This document shows, piece by piece, positions 1-13,600 of a DNA stretch of 64,000 nucleotides. Location: NCBI GenBank assembly GCA_013398615.1, contig VZSR01002145.1, forward strand, positions 546,546 to 610,545. The letters are read 5' to 3'. Position 1 is the first letter of the stretch, and the number at the start of each line of letters is the position of its first letter. The notes below the pieces were generated by a model. That model saw only the letters and a program-made list of their open reading frames with translations. It ran no database searches and was not told the DNA's origin. This DNA comes from Brachypodius melanocephalos (taxonomy: Eukaryota > Chordata > Aves > Passeriformes > Pycnonotidae). The position numbers and the translations under genes were made by a program.

Positions 1-3000
1 AAAAAAAGGGTGAAAGCTGCACACCTCCCCCAGGGATGGAGACCATCCTGGCAATGTCCTGGGTGTGGGACAACAACAACACACAGAGAAATCATCACAT
101 AAATACTGAGGGCACTACAGGCACTAATCAAAAACATTACTGCTTTAAAAGCTTAGTTTAGTGTCACATTTGAAACAGAAGCCTCTGCTATTATCACCTT
201 TGTGGCTGAAGGAGGTAAAACATATTTGCCCCATGTTACCTGATACAGCCAGGTATTGAATGCTCTTTTTCTTTCATCTCTACCCAGTCAGTGCTCTGCT
301 TTCATCTGTTGCTCTACAAACCCTCTCCAGCCAAATCCCTGATGGCAAAGGGTTCATCTGCCAACAGAACACCACACTAAAACTTCATTTTATAAATTAA
401 ATATCTCCAACTTTTTGAGGAAAAAAATATTAAAATTGCACTCATGAAGAATTCATAAAGAAAAAACCCAACCCTGCAGCACCATAATTTGCAGTCCTCT
501 AATTTTTCTCTTCCTTTAGCGAAGACCCTTTAAAATATTTATACAGACTTTTAAAATTTGCGGTTTACCTCGTACCTGCAACAAATCTTTACATTCAATT
601 TAACGCAAAATATTTTTAAAAACTCAAAAGCATTACTCTGCACTTTATTACGATAAGATTTTTGTTTTGCTACGCCACAAATCCTCCTAAATCTCAATCC
701 CGAGCATAATGTCTCCCAGATGTCTCAACTAGTTGCCATGCCAACTAAAGCAGCTTAAATTAAATGAGGGTCTGAAATGGCACCTGCAGCACTCCAGGTC
801 TGGGGCGCATTAAATAAAGCCCTTGACAGGGCTCAGAGGTGCCATTAACCCCAGCAGCAGGATCTGATTATTGTCTCTGGATAATTTAACCAGGGCTCTG
901 ACCAGGAGGCCTCTCCTCCTGCCCGGGACCCTGCCTGCAGCAGCTCACTGGGGACACGGAGCCAAACCAACCCCCCAAAGGTGGGGGATTTCGGTGCCCC
1001 CCTGACACAGGTACCTGCAGTTTGCATTCTTCACTGGGGCCGCCCTGCTCCGGCCGCTCCACACGCCGCTCCCGGCGCTGCTACCAGAGAGAAATTGCTC
1101 CTGACAGCAGTAATTAGTTAAGTAGCTGTATAAAATTAGATCTACAAATGTACCAATTTGCTTCAGAGTAATTATCAAAGCAAATGCATGGCACAAAAGG
1201 ACTTGTCTTGCTCTGCTGGCTGGGACCTGCTGAGTTGGTAAATTTTAGAAAGCGACAGATAAACGCTAGAAGGAGATGGAGTGCTCTTGGTGATGTGGCA
1301 CTCTCATCATGGCTTGGACTGTGCTTTGTTTGGTCTCTGCATCCCTCAAAGCCCAGTTGTGTGGCCTCAGGAGTGACCCTGGCAGGCCGTGCCCAGCTGG
1401 TTTGGGTGCTGGCCCGGAGGAGCTGGTCACAGTGATGTACCAGAAGGAAAACCCTCTGCTGGGGTGGGCACACACTGCTGCTCCAGCAGGGCTGGCACCC
1501 ACCCTCACTGCCTGCACTGCCTCATGTGCAATCCAAGGTTCATCTTACCCTGCTCCTCTCTGCCCTCCTCCACCCTGCAGACCCAAGGGATCTACCCCAG
1601 ACTCCATCAGGAAACAGCTCTTCCACCTCTTTGGGGAATTCACTGCCCAGCTTTGCTTTTACTGCTATTCCCATCTTTTCCAGACCCCACCTCTGAGAAG
1701 TGGTGATTTTTCAGCAGCTTCTGATATTCACATTAAGGGGCAAAGTTTTTTAAAAGTTACTACAGAAATTTTGAATAGTTTTTAAAGAATATCCGTGGAT
1801 CTGCAGTTGCTGAATTCAGTACTACAATCAGCTGTGGAAGATTTTGTAATTGGAAAAAAGAGCTATCAATCATCCATTTTTGCACTAGGTGATATTGGCA
1901 AAAATATCAATATCTATAAGACTCAAAATGGCCAAAAAGATTTTCAACCAAGAACCTCATTATTAATTAAAATTATATCTTAATCTGAGTGTTTGCCAGG
2001 AATTTTCATCCTAAACCAAAAATCTCACTAGATTAAAATTCCTTTATTCATCACCGGTTTCCTAAGAAATCTTTTAATTTATCATCAAAATTTTAAGGTG
2101 GTTTTATAATTAGTTCTCTTTAAAAAATACACTCTGGTGTATTTCCTGCTGGTACCTATGAAACACTGAATAATTGAAATGAACTCTACCAGCTCATTTA
2201 CAACACATCATTCACATCATTTTAGTCATTCTTTTATTACATTTCTTTCCCCAAAAAGGGCACTACAACTCTTTGGAAAGAACAAAGGAAATCACTCAGT
2301 ACCAACTCCAGCCCTTTACACTTTTATCACTGTTCAACGTGTCCTACCACAAAAATGGAACAACCCTGTGATATCTTTAGGAACTCTACTGGAGGATCAA
2401 CAAAAGAGGTTTTGACAGCTACATCCCCCAAATATGGAACATCTTTACCTGATCTGCTTCAAACCAATCTCCTGACACTACAGTAAGCAGAAACTCATGC
2501 AATTAAAAATGGGTATAGAAATCAAAACATTTACTAATTCATTCTTTTAAGGAATTTAAGGGTCCTAAGTGCACTTATGGTAATTATTTCAAAAGAAAGG
2601 ACAAAGAAAACCACACAGAGCAATAGCCTTCTATTGCCAACATTAGAGTCAAGAAATTAACAAAAATATTAAAAAAGCCCTATAGAACACTACTCAGACT
2701 GACTTAAAGTCACTTAGCCATGAAGGAAACTAGCATTTTGGTTTTATATTCAAAACTTGGCAGTAGCTAAGCTCATAAAAATAAGCTTATCCCATTTAAA
2801 TATTCTTGATTGTACAATTACACGGAAGGAGTAATCCTTAACCTAGATCTGATTTATAACTCATATGACTTGTTCTAAATGAGGGCATTGAACTAGTGCA
2901 CATAACCAAAATCCAGTTTTTGAAGACTACTTATATGCTCTTCACGTGAAAGAAATACCAAAGCATAATTTTAAAGCTTTACCTAAATTCATATGAAAAA

Positions 3001-4014
3001 GCCCCAGTACAGCACAGCAGTATTTTCAACTAAATAATGAGTTACTCCACCAGCAAACTGTGCTGTACTTTGGTTAAAATCACCACGCTGATTACGCCTA
3101 CCTTCTCCACCAATCAATCCAAGGTATTACATAAATAGATCAAACCACATCTCAAAAGTTCAGGTTACCTAAAAATAGTGACAATTTCCCACCCATTAAC
3201 TGTAAAGTGGGTCACACAAAAAAGAAGCTAAGAGCCACCAGCAAGGAAACCCAACCTGCCCAAGTCTAACCACAGCAGTGGCAAAGAACTTCTCTTCCCA
3301 TGAGAGTCAGAGCCCTCCCGGCTCAGGGATCCACTTTTCAGTATTTCAGAAAGCAGAAATTCCCTACTTCACAACTAGAAGACAGCCCAAGCCAAGTTTG
3401 AAGAGGAAAAAAAAACCAAACCATGACACTCATGTCAAGTTTTCCCTTCAAATTCACTGCTGGAATACGGTTCCACACAGGCAGCTTGTACCTGTGCATC
3501 AGTGGCACAGTGGGACACAGCTCTGGGCAATGAGTTCTGGACCAGATAGAGCTGACCAAGGAGAGCCACAGCCCTGCCAGTTCATTGAAACCTCTCTGCT
3601 AAGTCAGGGTGTCAAAGCCTGTGAAGACAGAATGCTCTGAAACCACCAAAAGTCTTTTAAAGTACTAATTAATAACTGAGAGGAGATTAATTACTGGGCA
3701 TAGTTTTCAAACAAATATTCTGGGGGAATCCCCATGAGCAGCAGCAGGGCCTGCTGGTCAGTCCCACACTCCCTGCACGTCCTGGCTCGTGTGGAATCAA
3801 TCAAAGGCTCGGTTCAGTCCTGCACCATCCCACCCCAACACCACCACTGAGTTTGGGATGCTGCACCTTCACTTCTTCAAATAAAACTGTCCACATGCAG
3901 GCTCAAGGCTTTTGTGGTTCCATTTCATAGAATACACCAAATACTGACAGTTTCTAAGCTAATGAAAATCACACCTACCTCCATTAAGATGTTCTATTTT
4001 TATATTTAGGATAC
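1..4014 (-). other. NLK: NLK intron 3, partial (runs off the left edge)
   Basis: This non-coding stretch follows the splice donor of NLK exon 3 on the minus strand. I looked for the next NLK exon, which should encode the YVVTELMQSDLHK region of the kinase, and did not find it, so it must lie left of position 1. The sequence is AT-rich with short A and T runs and scattered short open frames without codon bias. A strong-looking alternative donor lies at 3977-3979, described under findings. The stretch around 530-760 keeps several CpGs in AT-rich context and might be a conserved non-coding element, but that cannot be judged from one sequence. Confidence 0.75.
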
Positions 4015-4070
4015 ATTTCTTCAAAATAGTCAATGTGTGGAGGCTGGAGGATGTCGAGGGCAGAGAGTAC
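4015..4070 (-). CDS. NLK: NLK coding exon 3 (56 nt, kinase N-lobe)
   Basis: The minus-strand translation reads VLSALDILQPPHIDYFEE followed by the first two bases of the next codon. This matches residues 197-214 of vertebrate Nemo-like kinase, the stretch after helix C leading into the hinge of the MAPK-like catalytic domain. The acceptor is TTTTCTAG just right of 4070. Exon 2 ends in phase 0, so the reading frame joins exactly. The exon ends in phase 2 with AT, as expected if Ile215 is completed by an A in exon 4, which is off-window. The donor is GTATCC, clearly poorer than the GTRAGT consensus, and reading through it meets a stop within a few codons. The exon is too short for an ordinary long-ORF scan. 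Identification rests on remembered family sequence and is strong because frame, order and splice phases all agree. Confidence 0.93.
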
Positions 4071-5141
4071 CTAGAAAACACCACACAAGGTCAAGGCCTA
4101 TTCCAGTCAAACAACAACAAATCCCTTTCAAAAAGACAGACTGCACATTTCTCACATGGCATCATTTTCTTCTACCCCACAGACAGACCAATGTTCTGTC
4201 TTACCAGGTATGTAAATTTAATAACCCACCATGCCAGATAGTTTGTACATTCAATGTCTCTCTCCCTCTTTTTTAACTTAAGATTTTTTTTCCAGCTGTT
4301 TGAGTAGTAGATTGAAAGCACAGATTTCTCTATCCAAGAAAAAGTGGTTTCTTTACAATATATATGAACATAAAACCTTTGAAATAAGCAATTCCAGCAA
4401 GGAAATGTAAAAGCAGAAGATATTACAGTTTGTTCTGCCTTTAGTCCTTCAGAGTTTTGTGATTCACTGCTTCCACACGGGAACTGCAAACCCCAAAGTT
4501 GTTCCCATTCTGCATAAGCAGCTCAGTGGTAGAAAAAGCAAAAGGTAAAAAAGGTAGAAAAAGGCAAAAATGTAGAAAAGCAGCAGCAGAGAATTCACAT
4601 CCTTTTACAGAAAAAGATACTCCTTGGAGCGGTCATTTGGATCCTATCCTGGGAATGTTCATGACACTTGGGTGAAGCACCCAAACTTCAGATGCACTTC
4701 AGACCTGATAGGCCAACCCAAATAGTGTTTAAATGTTTTAACTGAAGCTGACTGATTCTACCTAAAGCAGGTTTGGCAGAGGACCAGCAAAGGGGAGAGG
4801 ACCATGGAGCACAGAAGAGCTCAGAGGGAACAGTGGCCAGCCAGCACAGCTCTGGGCAGCCTGACGTTTACCTAAAGCCTGAGATAAAACTGGCAGAAGC
4901 GTGCTGATTGTCTGTTTGCAAACACTTTGGAGGGGAAATGATGAGCATCCTTCGATTCTTGATAGCTCCATTTTTATAGTGTTTGTAACAATAATATCTG
5001 AGTTCCCACAGTAAAATCAGAGAGCTCTTAAAGTACTTTAGATATTCTGTAACTCAAACCAAACCACACTTCTGTTACAGAGAGCTCCATTTTACATTTA
5101 GGTTTTCTCAAAGATTTCAGGATTACTTTGAATTTACTTAC
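4071..5141 (-). other. NLK: NLK intron 2
   Basis: A 1071-nt intron between exons 2 and 3 on the minus strand, bounded by donor GTAAGT (starting at 5141) and acceptor TTTTCTAG (ending at 4071). It is AT-rich. A purine-rich A/G-tract run sits near 4530-4590. No coding or RNA gene is visible. Confidence 0.9.
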
Positions 5142-5271
5142 ATTGTCATGCTTAAAAAAACACAACATCTTCAACTCCCGGAAGACCCTTTTACAAGAGA
5201 CCAAATTTTGGAAGACGTTGGGCATCTTTTTGAGTGCAACTCTCTTTCCATCTCGTGGATCTGTTACTGAC
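5142..5271 (-). CDS. NLK: NLK coding exon 2 (130 nt, catalytic lysine and helix C)
   Basis: The first base completes Trp153, begun in exon 1. The exon then encodes 43 residues running from SVTDPRDGKRVALKK to FFKHDN. This is the N-lobe of Nemo-like kinase, a proline-directed Ser/Thr kinase of the MAPK-like (CMGC) group that phosphorylates TCF/LEF factors and other targets in the Wnt/TAK1 pathway. The VALKK motif carries the ATP-anchoring lysine, Lys167 in 527-residue numbering, equal to the Lys155 mutated in classic kinase-dead constructs of the 515-residue form. The RELKML segment holds the helix-C glutamate. The acceptor is CTGTAG at 5272-5277 and the donor is a good GTAAGT at 5141-5136. Phase is 2 on entry and 0 on exit. 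As far as I can judge from memory, the protein segment is identical to the mammalian one, consistent with strong constraint on NLK. Confidence 0.97.
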
Positions 5272-8200
5272 CTACAGAATAAAAGATAAAGAACATCACA
5301 TACTCCTGTTAGACAGTTTTTCTAAAGAGGAAAAGAACATTTTAAAGTTTCTTATCATTTTCAACTCAGTGAGGCAAACGAGGTGAAGACATTTCTAGGG
5401 AAGAAAGCATTAATGTGAGGGCATTGAGCACTGTCCTGCAGAGCCTGTGTCACACAGAGGTGACCATTCTGTGCATGGAGCACACAGCCCAGCCCAGCAG
5501 TGCCACACACCGAGCTCAGTGTGACATCAACACCTGCAGTGCATGGCAGGATAAACATCTCCTTCACCTCCCAAAAATACCTCATTAGAACACTCCCTCA
5601 GTTACCCAGATCGGGTTTTATCAGGTCTGTTGCTCACTTCCTCCTCTCCAAAGAGGGTAAAAGATGTAATAATCCCATTCTGACAGAACACTGGCAAGTG
5701 TAAGACTATTTATTGGTCTACCACCCAATCACATCTGGAGAAGCAACAGCATGTGGTATCTAAGTTTCCACAAATGTGAAACAGGCGGGACACTGGTCTT
5801 TCTCCCACACAACTTATGGAATACAAGTATAGTAGCTCAGGAATTATAAGGTGCTTTGCACATGGCAAGTATTTTAGTTTAAAATAATTGGATTCTGAAA
5901 ATAGAATTTTATAATGAGAACCATAAAACTAGAGCAAGGAGATTATGGTGCCTCAATTCCCAATCCCAGTTTTTAAGGTGAGTTTCTCAAACCTCACTAC
6001 AGAACAGAGTATATGCATATTTTTACTGGGATGACCAAAATAACTTCATTCTCAGTGCAGTGTTGAGCCCACAGAAGAATCCACATCCAGCCATGCACCC
6101 TGATAACTACATTTGTCCTTAAAAGATTGCTGGCTTTTCTCTCTCATGTGACTCCTCAACAGGAGACATGCAAGGCAGCTTCTTATGTCTCAGGTCCATG
6201 TTTCAAATACCTAAATAAAAAATCAGACTGGAACATTCAGGTATCTGCCTCACTCCCAAGTACCACATCTGATTTCAAACCCATTCAACCAAGCCAAAGT
6301 CAGTCTCAACATCTTGGCCAGACGCCTGTTAACAGCCTTGTACATTTGTATTTCAAACAAGCGGCAAGGGGGGACTTGGGAAAGGTGATATCACACTATT
6401 TCTGTGGTGAGAAAAACAGCTAAAAAGAATCTGAAAAGGCCTGTTAATCCACGATGTATTTCCTATTTTCACCAGGATTTTGCCTCTTGCCTAAAGTGAT
6501 GAGAAAGGGCAGAAGTGCAGAGTTCACACAGCTCCATACAGGGCACGGGGGGCACCTGCAAACCCAGCTGTTCATCACCACTGGGCACATTTGGGGCCGG
6601 CCACGGCTGCAGGACCCAGCAGAGGTTGAACAACACGGACACACAGCAGGGCCTGCACAGCTTTCTCCTCTCCTGCCTGCAGATCCAGGCTATATCTGCA
6701 GCAGTCAGCTTCCAGGCGGGAGCCCTGCCACGCCAGAAAGGCACCACTCTGCTTAGTCACAGAGAATAACCCACCCTGGGCACAACAACCAGCAGTGACT
6801 CAGCAGATCACAATCAGCTGTGAAATTTTAGGTGGTTTTGATATATTACAGTTTCATAAACTGCCCAGCACAGGCTCATCCATGCCCAGGAGCTGATGAA
6901 GCAGGGATAATGAGGTCCTCCAAAGCAGCTCCCACCATCCCCAGTGGGGATGTCCCTGCTCAGTGTCCAGCTCCATGACCAGCTCTTTGTCAAAGCAAAC
7001 TCCACAGAAATTATTTAAATGTTCCATACAGAGTGCTTTGAATGTATATTTTAAACAAATATCTGATTTTTACTGTAAAACATCTACTTACATATAAGAA
7101 AATTAAATGTAAAAACTGCTAACATTTTCATTTTATCAGTCTACAAATCAAGCTAATATAAGTATAACCTGCAGTATCCATGTGGAAAGGAATTCCTTTG
7201 CTCTTTCCCCCATAGCAGCAGCAATGCCAGCCTGCTTCTCACCTCCCTGCCTTGGGTTGGGAGCTCTGTACCACTCACCAGCAATTTCACTTCAAGGGGC
7301 AGCACAAAACTAACAATCCGAGTTCTGAAGATCAGAACTGTCAAGCCTGCATTCCAAAGAACAGAAACAAGAAAGGAAGAAAGGAAACAGCCTGTCTGAA
7401 AACCTGGTATTTACAGCATCCAAAAAAAGATGCTGAAAATGTTGCTTTGTGTTTGTGTACAGTACCTACTTTGATACTAGTAAAATAATTATTTATAGCA
7501 ATATGCTATCAGGTCACACATCCCCAGGAGAAACTAGAAAAGCAGGAAAATCTCCTAGGAGCTAATTGAGAGAACAGCTAGAAAGGCAGCTTTACTTACT
7601 GCTGCTCTCAGAAGAACACATTTGAATTCCCTGCCCTGCTTTGTGAGGACATTCCAGCACGGGTGAATCCCGCAGCAAAGGGCCCAGCAGGCAGGAGCCA
7701 TCCATCACCCAGCACAGGCACTCCTGAAACCTCAAAGGCACCACTTACTGAGCACCAACTGCAGCTGGGGATACAGAGATCACAGACCGAGATTCGAACC
7801 AAAAATAACTTAGCAGAAATTTATATATAGGTATGGGGCAAAAAATAAGTTAATAAATCTTGTATCAAGGCAGAGAGTTCAGCTCTAACCCTGCCTTAAT
7901 GAATGACACTGGAACAGCCACCCCGAGCCAGCAGATCCAGCACTGAACACCCCGAGTGGAGCCACCCCAAACCCCCAGCCCTGAGTGACACGGGGAGCTG
8001 GGCCAGCACACAGCTGGGGCAAAGGGCAAGGACGTTTTGGGGAGCAGATCACTATCACAGCAGGTGAGGGACAGCAGGAGAACAGCCCCGGGGCCAGCAC
8101 AGCATCCTCTGAACTGCAGCGGGTGCCCTGTGCAGGAGGACCACTCTGCTGCCATCAGAAACCCTTCTGTTCTGCTGATTATACATAATCTATCTATGTT

Positions 8201-9355
8201 TTGCTGTATTTAAGAACTACGTAAAAAGCTTTTAAAATAGTCTGACACAAAACACATAAACAAAAAAAGATACTTTACAAAACCTGCACCTTCTATTTAC
8301 TTTGCAGGCTGATCACGCCAGAAATAATACAATTTTTAAAAGTAATAGGACTACAGAAGAGATTAATGACACAATCCAGACCTCTAGTTAAAATGTTTTC
8401 AAAGACACTCCTTATCTCAAAGAATCCTTGTGGGCATTCAGCCGTTTCAATTACGCATTATAAGCCTTTAGCAACTCTCTGCCATGTTGATGGCAAATTG
8501 TCAAGGTGGAGGCTACGCCAACAGTGACTTTTTCTCTCCCTGAATCCAGGTCAAGGCATACACATTGTTCAGTAGTTTCAACTGGTAGAAAAACAAGTTT
8601 GTGACTGCTCTGTGCAATTATTACACAGGAGCAAGATAATGAAAGAATGTTCTTGGGGTGGTGTGGGAAACTGCTGGTGGAGTTTGTTCTATCAGGGAAA
8701 CAAACCTTCTTTCACATTTATAGAGACTATCTATAAATTTACATCAGGACTTACCAGAAGGGAGGAAACTTAATAGGATTACTCTGCAAGTTTTTCTTAT
8801 TAGTCAGTGAACTTTTTTCCTCAGTTGCTTGACTCTTAATCACACAAGCTTTTCCAGCAAGCCTTATTCTGAGATATGTAAGTGACCTGGTCCCCACAAG
8901 CATTTCAGCTGCTCACCCAGGCATGTTTGATGTACCATTTTAAAACAAACAGCACAGCTCATACTCAAGGGCATGTGATACCAATATGCCACTTTTTCAG
9001 TACACGGTATCGCAATCAATCACATCTTGGCGTATTTCAAAATACTCTTCAGCATAGGATGATATTAAAAACCCCTTAGAAAAGCTCACAAACCCGCAAG
9101 ATTCCCAAGACTGAAGTGGAAGGGCAGGGAGAGGCTGTGTACTTATCAGATCTCTTATCTGGGAAATGCTTGATTGGGTACATAAAATTTGCACACAGGC
9201 ACAGGCCATGAGTCTCTGTTCTCTGTAAAGTCACTGCCAGGCACTGAGCCCTACCAGAACGTGACAAAAACTGATCCACGACATTTAACGGACTGCTGGG
9301 CAGCAGAGGGGAGAGGTGAGGAAAATAAGTGTGAAATCCTTAAGAAAATAAACCA

Positions 9356-9371
9356 ATATATATATATATAT
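9356..9371. repeat. (AT)8 microsatellite
   Basis: Eight uninterrupted AT dinucleotides in NLK intron 1. A simple repeat with no other feature attached. Confidence 0.9.
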
Positions 9372-10527
9372 GCGGATTTAGCAACAGACGTCTTACTGAA
9401 GGAAAAAAGGAAATGCATCCACCACACAGGCTGAGATTTAAGCTAAGCAGCTGCTTTAGCAATTCACCATTACAGAGATTCAAAGAGCAGGCAGACAGGA
9501 CTAAGGTGATGTTCCAGGCTCCCCTCGCCTGCTGCCAGCAGTATTTTCTCCCAGCACAGCCTGCAGCCCATGTCCCACGCTGCTCCTGACCCGCCCGTGC
9601 TCACCAACGCACACAAATCGCGCTGTAAAGCTCGGCGACAATTCCTAATGGAAGTTAAATAATTCCAACGCTGCCTGGTTTTGTCTGACTCTGGTAGCCC
9701 GAAGGGGAGTTCTGCAGCCCAAAGCTGTGAGTGTGGCGCTCCTGAGGCGGGCAGGGGCTGTGCAGCTCGGGCTGGCCCCAGCAGCTGTGCTGGCACCGTG
9801 ACACGGCCAGCAGGAACAGCCCCGACACAAAGGCACGACACACAGACGCTTGTTCAGGGACAATGGCAGCCCGGGCATGTGTCACAGAGCATCTCAGTCA
9901 GTCACACTGCCTCTGCCGAGTGAATACCGAGAGGGAGAGGTGGGATTAACCCCTCTTTGAGGGCTCTTGGGTAACACATCAACTGCTTCTCTAGAGGTGC
10001 CTCACCCCGGCAGTGAACGCAGAGAACCAGCAGAGCCTCCTCGCAGATAACCGGATTCCTCATTTGAGGACCCCAATTTTGTGATTTCATATGAGTCTCT
10101 TCTCCCTGTGTGTGCAGCTGTGTGTCACAGACCACTCTGCACCCTGTCCTGCCAGCAGGGTGACCCGGGCTCCTCTCCAGCACCAGTGGGAGAGGGATCA
10201 CCAGGAGCCAGGTTTTGTTTTGGCTGGATTTCTCACAAGAAGAGAGTTTTAGCACACACACTCATGCAATTAGCGTGGCATTATAATGGATTTTACCCTC
10301 TGGCTGTACACACATTGTCTGAGAGATGCAAAAGCTGATACAATCTCGTTTAAAGGAGATATTCATAGTCATTTCAGCTATAATTTTTAAAGGAAAAGCC
10401 ACCCACAGATTCGTTAGGAAAATGAGGAAAATGTTACAGCAGAGCAGTGCCCAGTCCTCTGCACTTCACTGCCATGACCAGAGCTCTGGGGAAAGCTGCT
10501 CTGAACTCACAGCACAAGGCCTGTCCC

Positions 10528-10623
10528 CACCAAGGAACAGTGAAACTGGAAATCAGAGCCCACCAAGGAACAGTGAAACTGGAAATCAGAGCCCCCCAAG
10601 GAACAGTGAAACTGGAAATCAGC
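10528..10623. repeat. 33-bp minisatellite, about three copies
   Basis: The unit, recognised by its core AAGGAACAGTGAAACTGG, starts at 10531, 10564 and 10597, giving an exact 33-bp period. Copies differ by only one or two bases at the CCCACC/CCCCCC junction. Because 33 is divisible by three, frames through it stay open on both strands and give repetitive 11-residue peptides. These should not be taken for genes. Confidence 0.9.
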
Positions 10624-13600
10624 ACCATGAGGGCTGAAGGAGAAGCACAGGGAATCCAGGGATGACTCCCAGGGAGTGAGGAACAGCTCTGACCAGGGGA
10701 GGATCCTGCACCCACCCACAGCTCAGGGGTAAATCAATCATTTCTTGTTATCTCACCTGTGAGCTACCTTAAATACCTGCTTACCCTAGGAACACCAACA
10801 CTGACATGTGCGGCCACCTATTCACATCAGCACTTTGGGGACTTGAAAAAGAATTCCAAAACCTGCAGTAAATCACTGCCTACAACAAGTCCCAGTGGTT
10901 GCACCACAGAACAGTCTGAAACACTGAGGCAGAGTTGTTAGCGACAGCAGAATTTTTAGCACACAAGCATGGAAAAATAAGGTTTCATTGTTAAAAGACA
11001 TTATCAAGAAGAACAGCTGTTATTTTTCAAGCTATTTAAGCACTGGATGTGCTGTTAATGATTTTCAGGTCACTATTGCTCTGTAGCAGCCTCCAGCTGG
11101 CAATACTTCAAAGATCCTAAAATGAAATATTTACAGTGGGTTAAAAAAAAAACAACTTTGAGAGATATGATATGAAAGCAAACCGAAAAAAGATAGCTAA
11201 GGAGATACTACTGAGCAAAACTTTGATTTCACTTGGATTTAACTCTGAGGCAGAGAAGCCAAGTCAGACAGTTCCCGGGTTCAACCATCCCTGGGGATCA
11301 GCTGCAGGACTTTGAGTGACAAGAAGCCATGGGCAGGCTGATATGGACAAAAGTTGGGTGAAGGTGTTCATAGACAAAAGTAAAAACTTCTTCCACTTTT
11401 AGACATCTAGGACTTAAAAAATATACTCCACCTGCTAAATATCTTCTTCATATTTTGGCAAGTAAAGTAGGTTTTGCATGCAGGAATCTGCACGTGAACA
11501 ACAATTTGTGTTTGTTGGAAAGGAACTGAACAGAAAATAAGTTACTTAAGAAGATTACACAAAAAGACAATTTAATTAACTGACTACCAATGTGCATTTT
11601 CAGCATTTCATTAAGTTTTCTCAACATTCTCCATGGAATACTGTAAAGTCATCAAAAAATACCCAAAGGCACTTCAAAAAACCTGTAAGTTACTCCAAAT
11701 AGCCCAATCTTTCTAACACACATCCTCAGGAGCTGGTCTTTTTAGTGGTATGGGATCTGTTCAGGGGAAGAGCTGACTGAATGCAGGCTAACAGATTTCA
11801 TGCAGAACTTTCACATGAGGCTGAAGAAAACATCCAGATTTCATTTCCACTAACAGGTAATTCATGGGAAAGGGTTAAGCGACTTCAAAGGTGTGCTTCA
11901 TTCCCTCCTGCTAAATGCAGACCTCTTCAGAGCTCCTTTCCTAAAGGATGTCCTAAAAAAGCTTTTTAACCTTGGTCCTAATCACACCCTCCAGCATGTG
12001 TGCCATTATCACTTATTCTTTACAAATCAGAGCTAAAAGCAAAACTGATTACTGCAAGAAATCTGTCTCCTTGAACAAAAAGTGATTCAGAGTATCTTAC
12101 CTAAAAGAAAAGAGTGAAAATTAAAGGGATACTGTTATGGTTAATATCTTTTAAAATGTTTAATTTGTCTTCCTTCATGGAAGCTTAAAATTCAAACTGC
12201 TTTCCAAATCAAATTTATTTCCCCATTTACACAAAATTTTCTGACTATGGTCCAGACCTTTTTAGTCACTTCTCAACTGCCTCTGTGAACCACAGCTACA
12301 ATAAATTACTACACTACACATGACATTATTCAGATACATTTTAATCCAAATTTTAATTATTTTTTCTTTCCTGGAATTCTTTAATTCCATTTTTCAGCCA
12401 ATGGAATAGCTCTGCAAGGTCTGTGATGTTTATAAGTAAATAAGATGCCCAATAAACACATAAAGCTCTGGTATTTTTACAGTTCTTTCTTCCTTATTTT
12501 TAAAGCTTATACCACTATTACATGCACATTCCTGCAATTCACTGACCTCTATTCCCATTCCCACCAGCCAACCAAGAAAAACCCAGATGAGAAACCTTCT
12601 TCTCCACGTCCAACAAGCCTCCAGGCCTTGGCACAGTTCCTGGGGTATTTCTGCACCTCCAGAGCAAAGTAGGTTAATCAGGTCTCTGGTCACATCCCCG
12701 ACTGATGCTGCCTTCCTGCAATGACCATCCCAGCACCTGCCACCGTCCCTGGCACACAGAACACACCACCAGGACACGGGGACTGGGCTCCCTGCTCAGC
12801 CTCACTGGGCTGCAGCCACACTGCAATCCCTGGAGCAGCTCCACGCCTCATCCCACCAGTACCTCAGCACTTCCAGGGGAGATCTGTCCTATTTCAGACA
12901 TCCCTTTTTGCACCACAACCGTGCTTGGCTGTTTCCTGACATGGGAGAAAATCAGAAGAGGATTCAAACCAAAATGTACAACAAATATTTGAAAATCAAT
13001 ACTTCAAAGTAATTACACTGCAGTGTTCCCTGCTTCCACCAAGGGAGATATTTGTATCTGCTGATGAAGGATTAAGCCTCAGGACTTTGATATATTTGTA
13101 TACAAACACACAAATAAATATGTATGTATGTATGAGGCTGAGGGTACCTTTTAATTTTATGAATTACTGCTATTTATATTCATCTCCCCATATTCTGTAG
13201 AGATGGTAAATCCATTAACATTCATCAAGGTTTTTAGCTGGAAGAGGCACATCTTATTTACTGACCTTTCAAGTTTCAACTTATTCCACTCATTCCTTAT
13301 TCAAAGGAATTCTGTATTCTACAATAATACAGAACACAATTGAAACCCAGATTGCTTCACAGTTGACAGTTTCTTTTCCATTTTCTATACCAGGAATTAC
13401 TTTAGATAACAGTACTTTATTTGTCTTGCACAGGCATGGGTATGAGAATCACGAAACTTTAAAATATTATTTAAAATACACACTGAGCCTGTAAGATGCT
13501 GCAATTCCCATCCCCAACACCTCACAACGTCTGACCATGGCGGTAAAGGGCTCGACCACATTCACAGCTGTGTCCTTGGAGCTGTACACAAGGCATTGCA

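Noticed and set aside
7785..7801. GATTCGAACC, resembling a tRNA T-loop on the minus strand
   Set aside because: The flanking bases do not form a T-stem, and no acceptor, D or anticodon arms are present.
10326..10719. Open frames with 11-residue peptide repeats on both strands
   Set aside because: Explained by the 33-bp minisatellite whose period is divisible by three.
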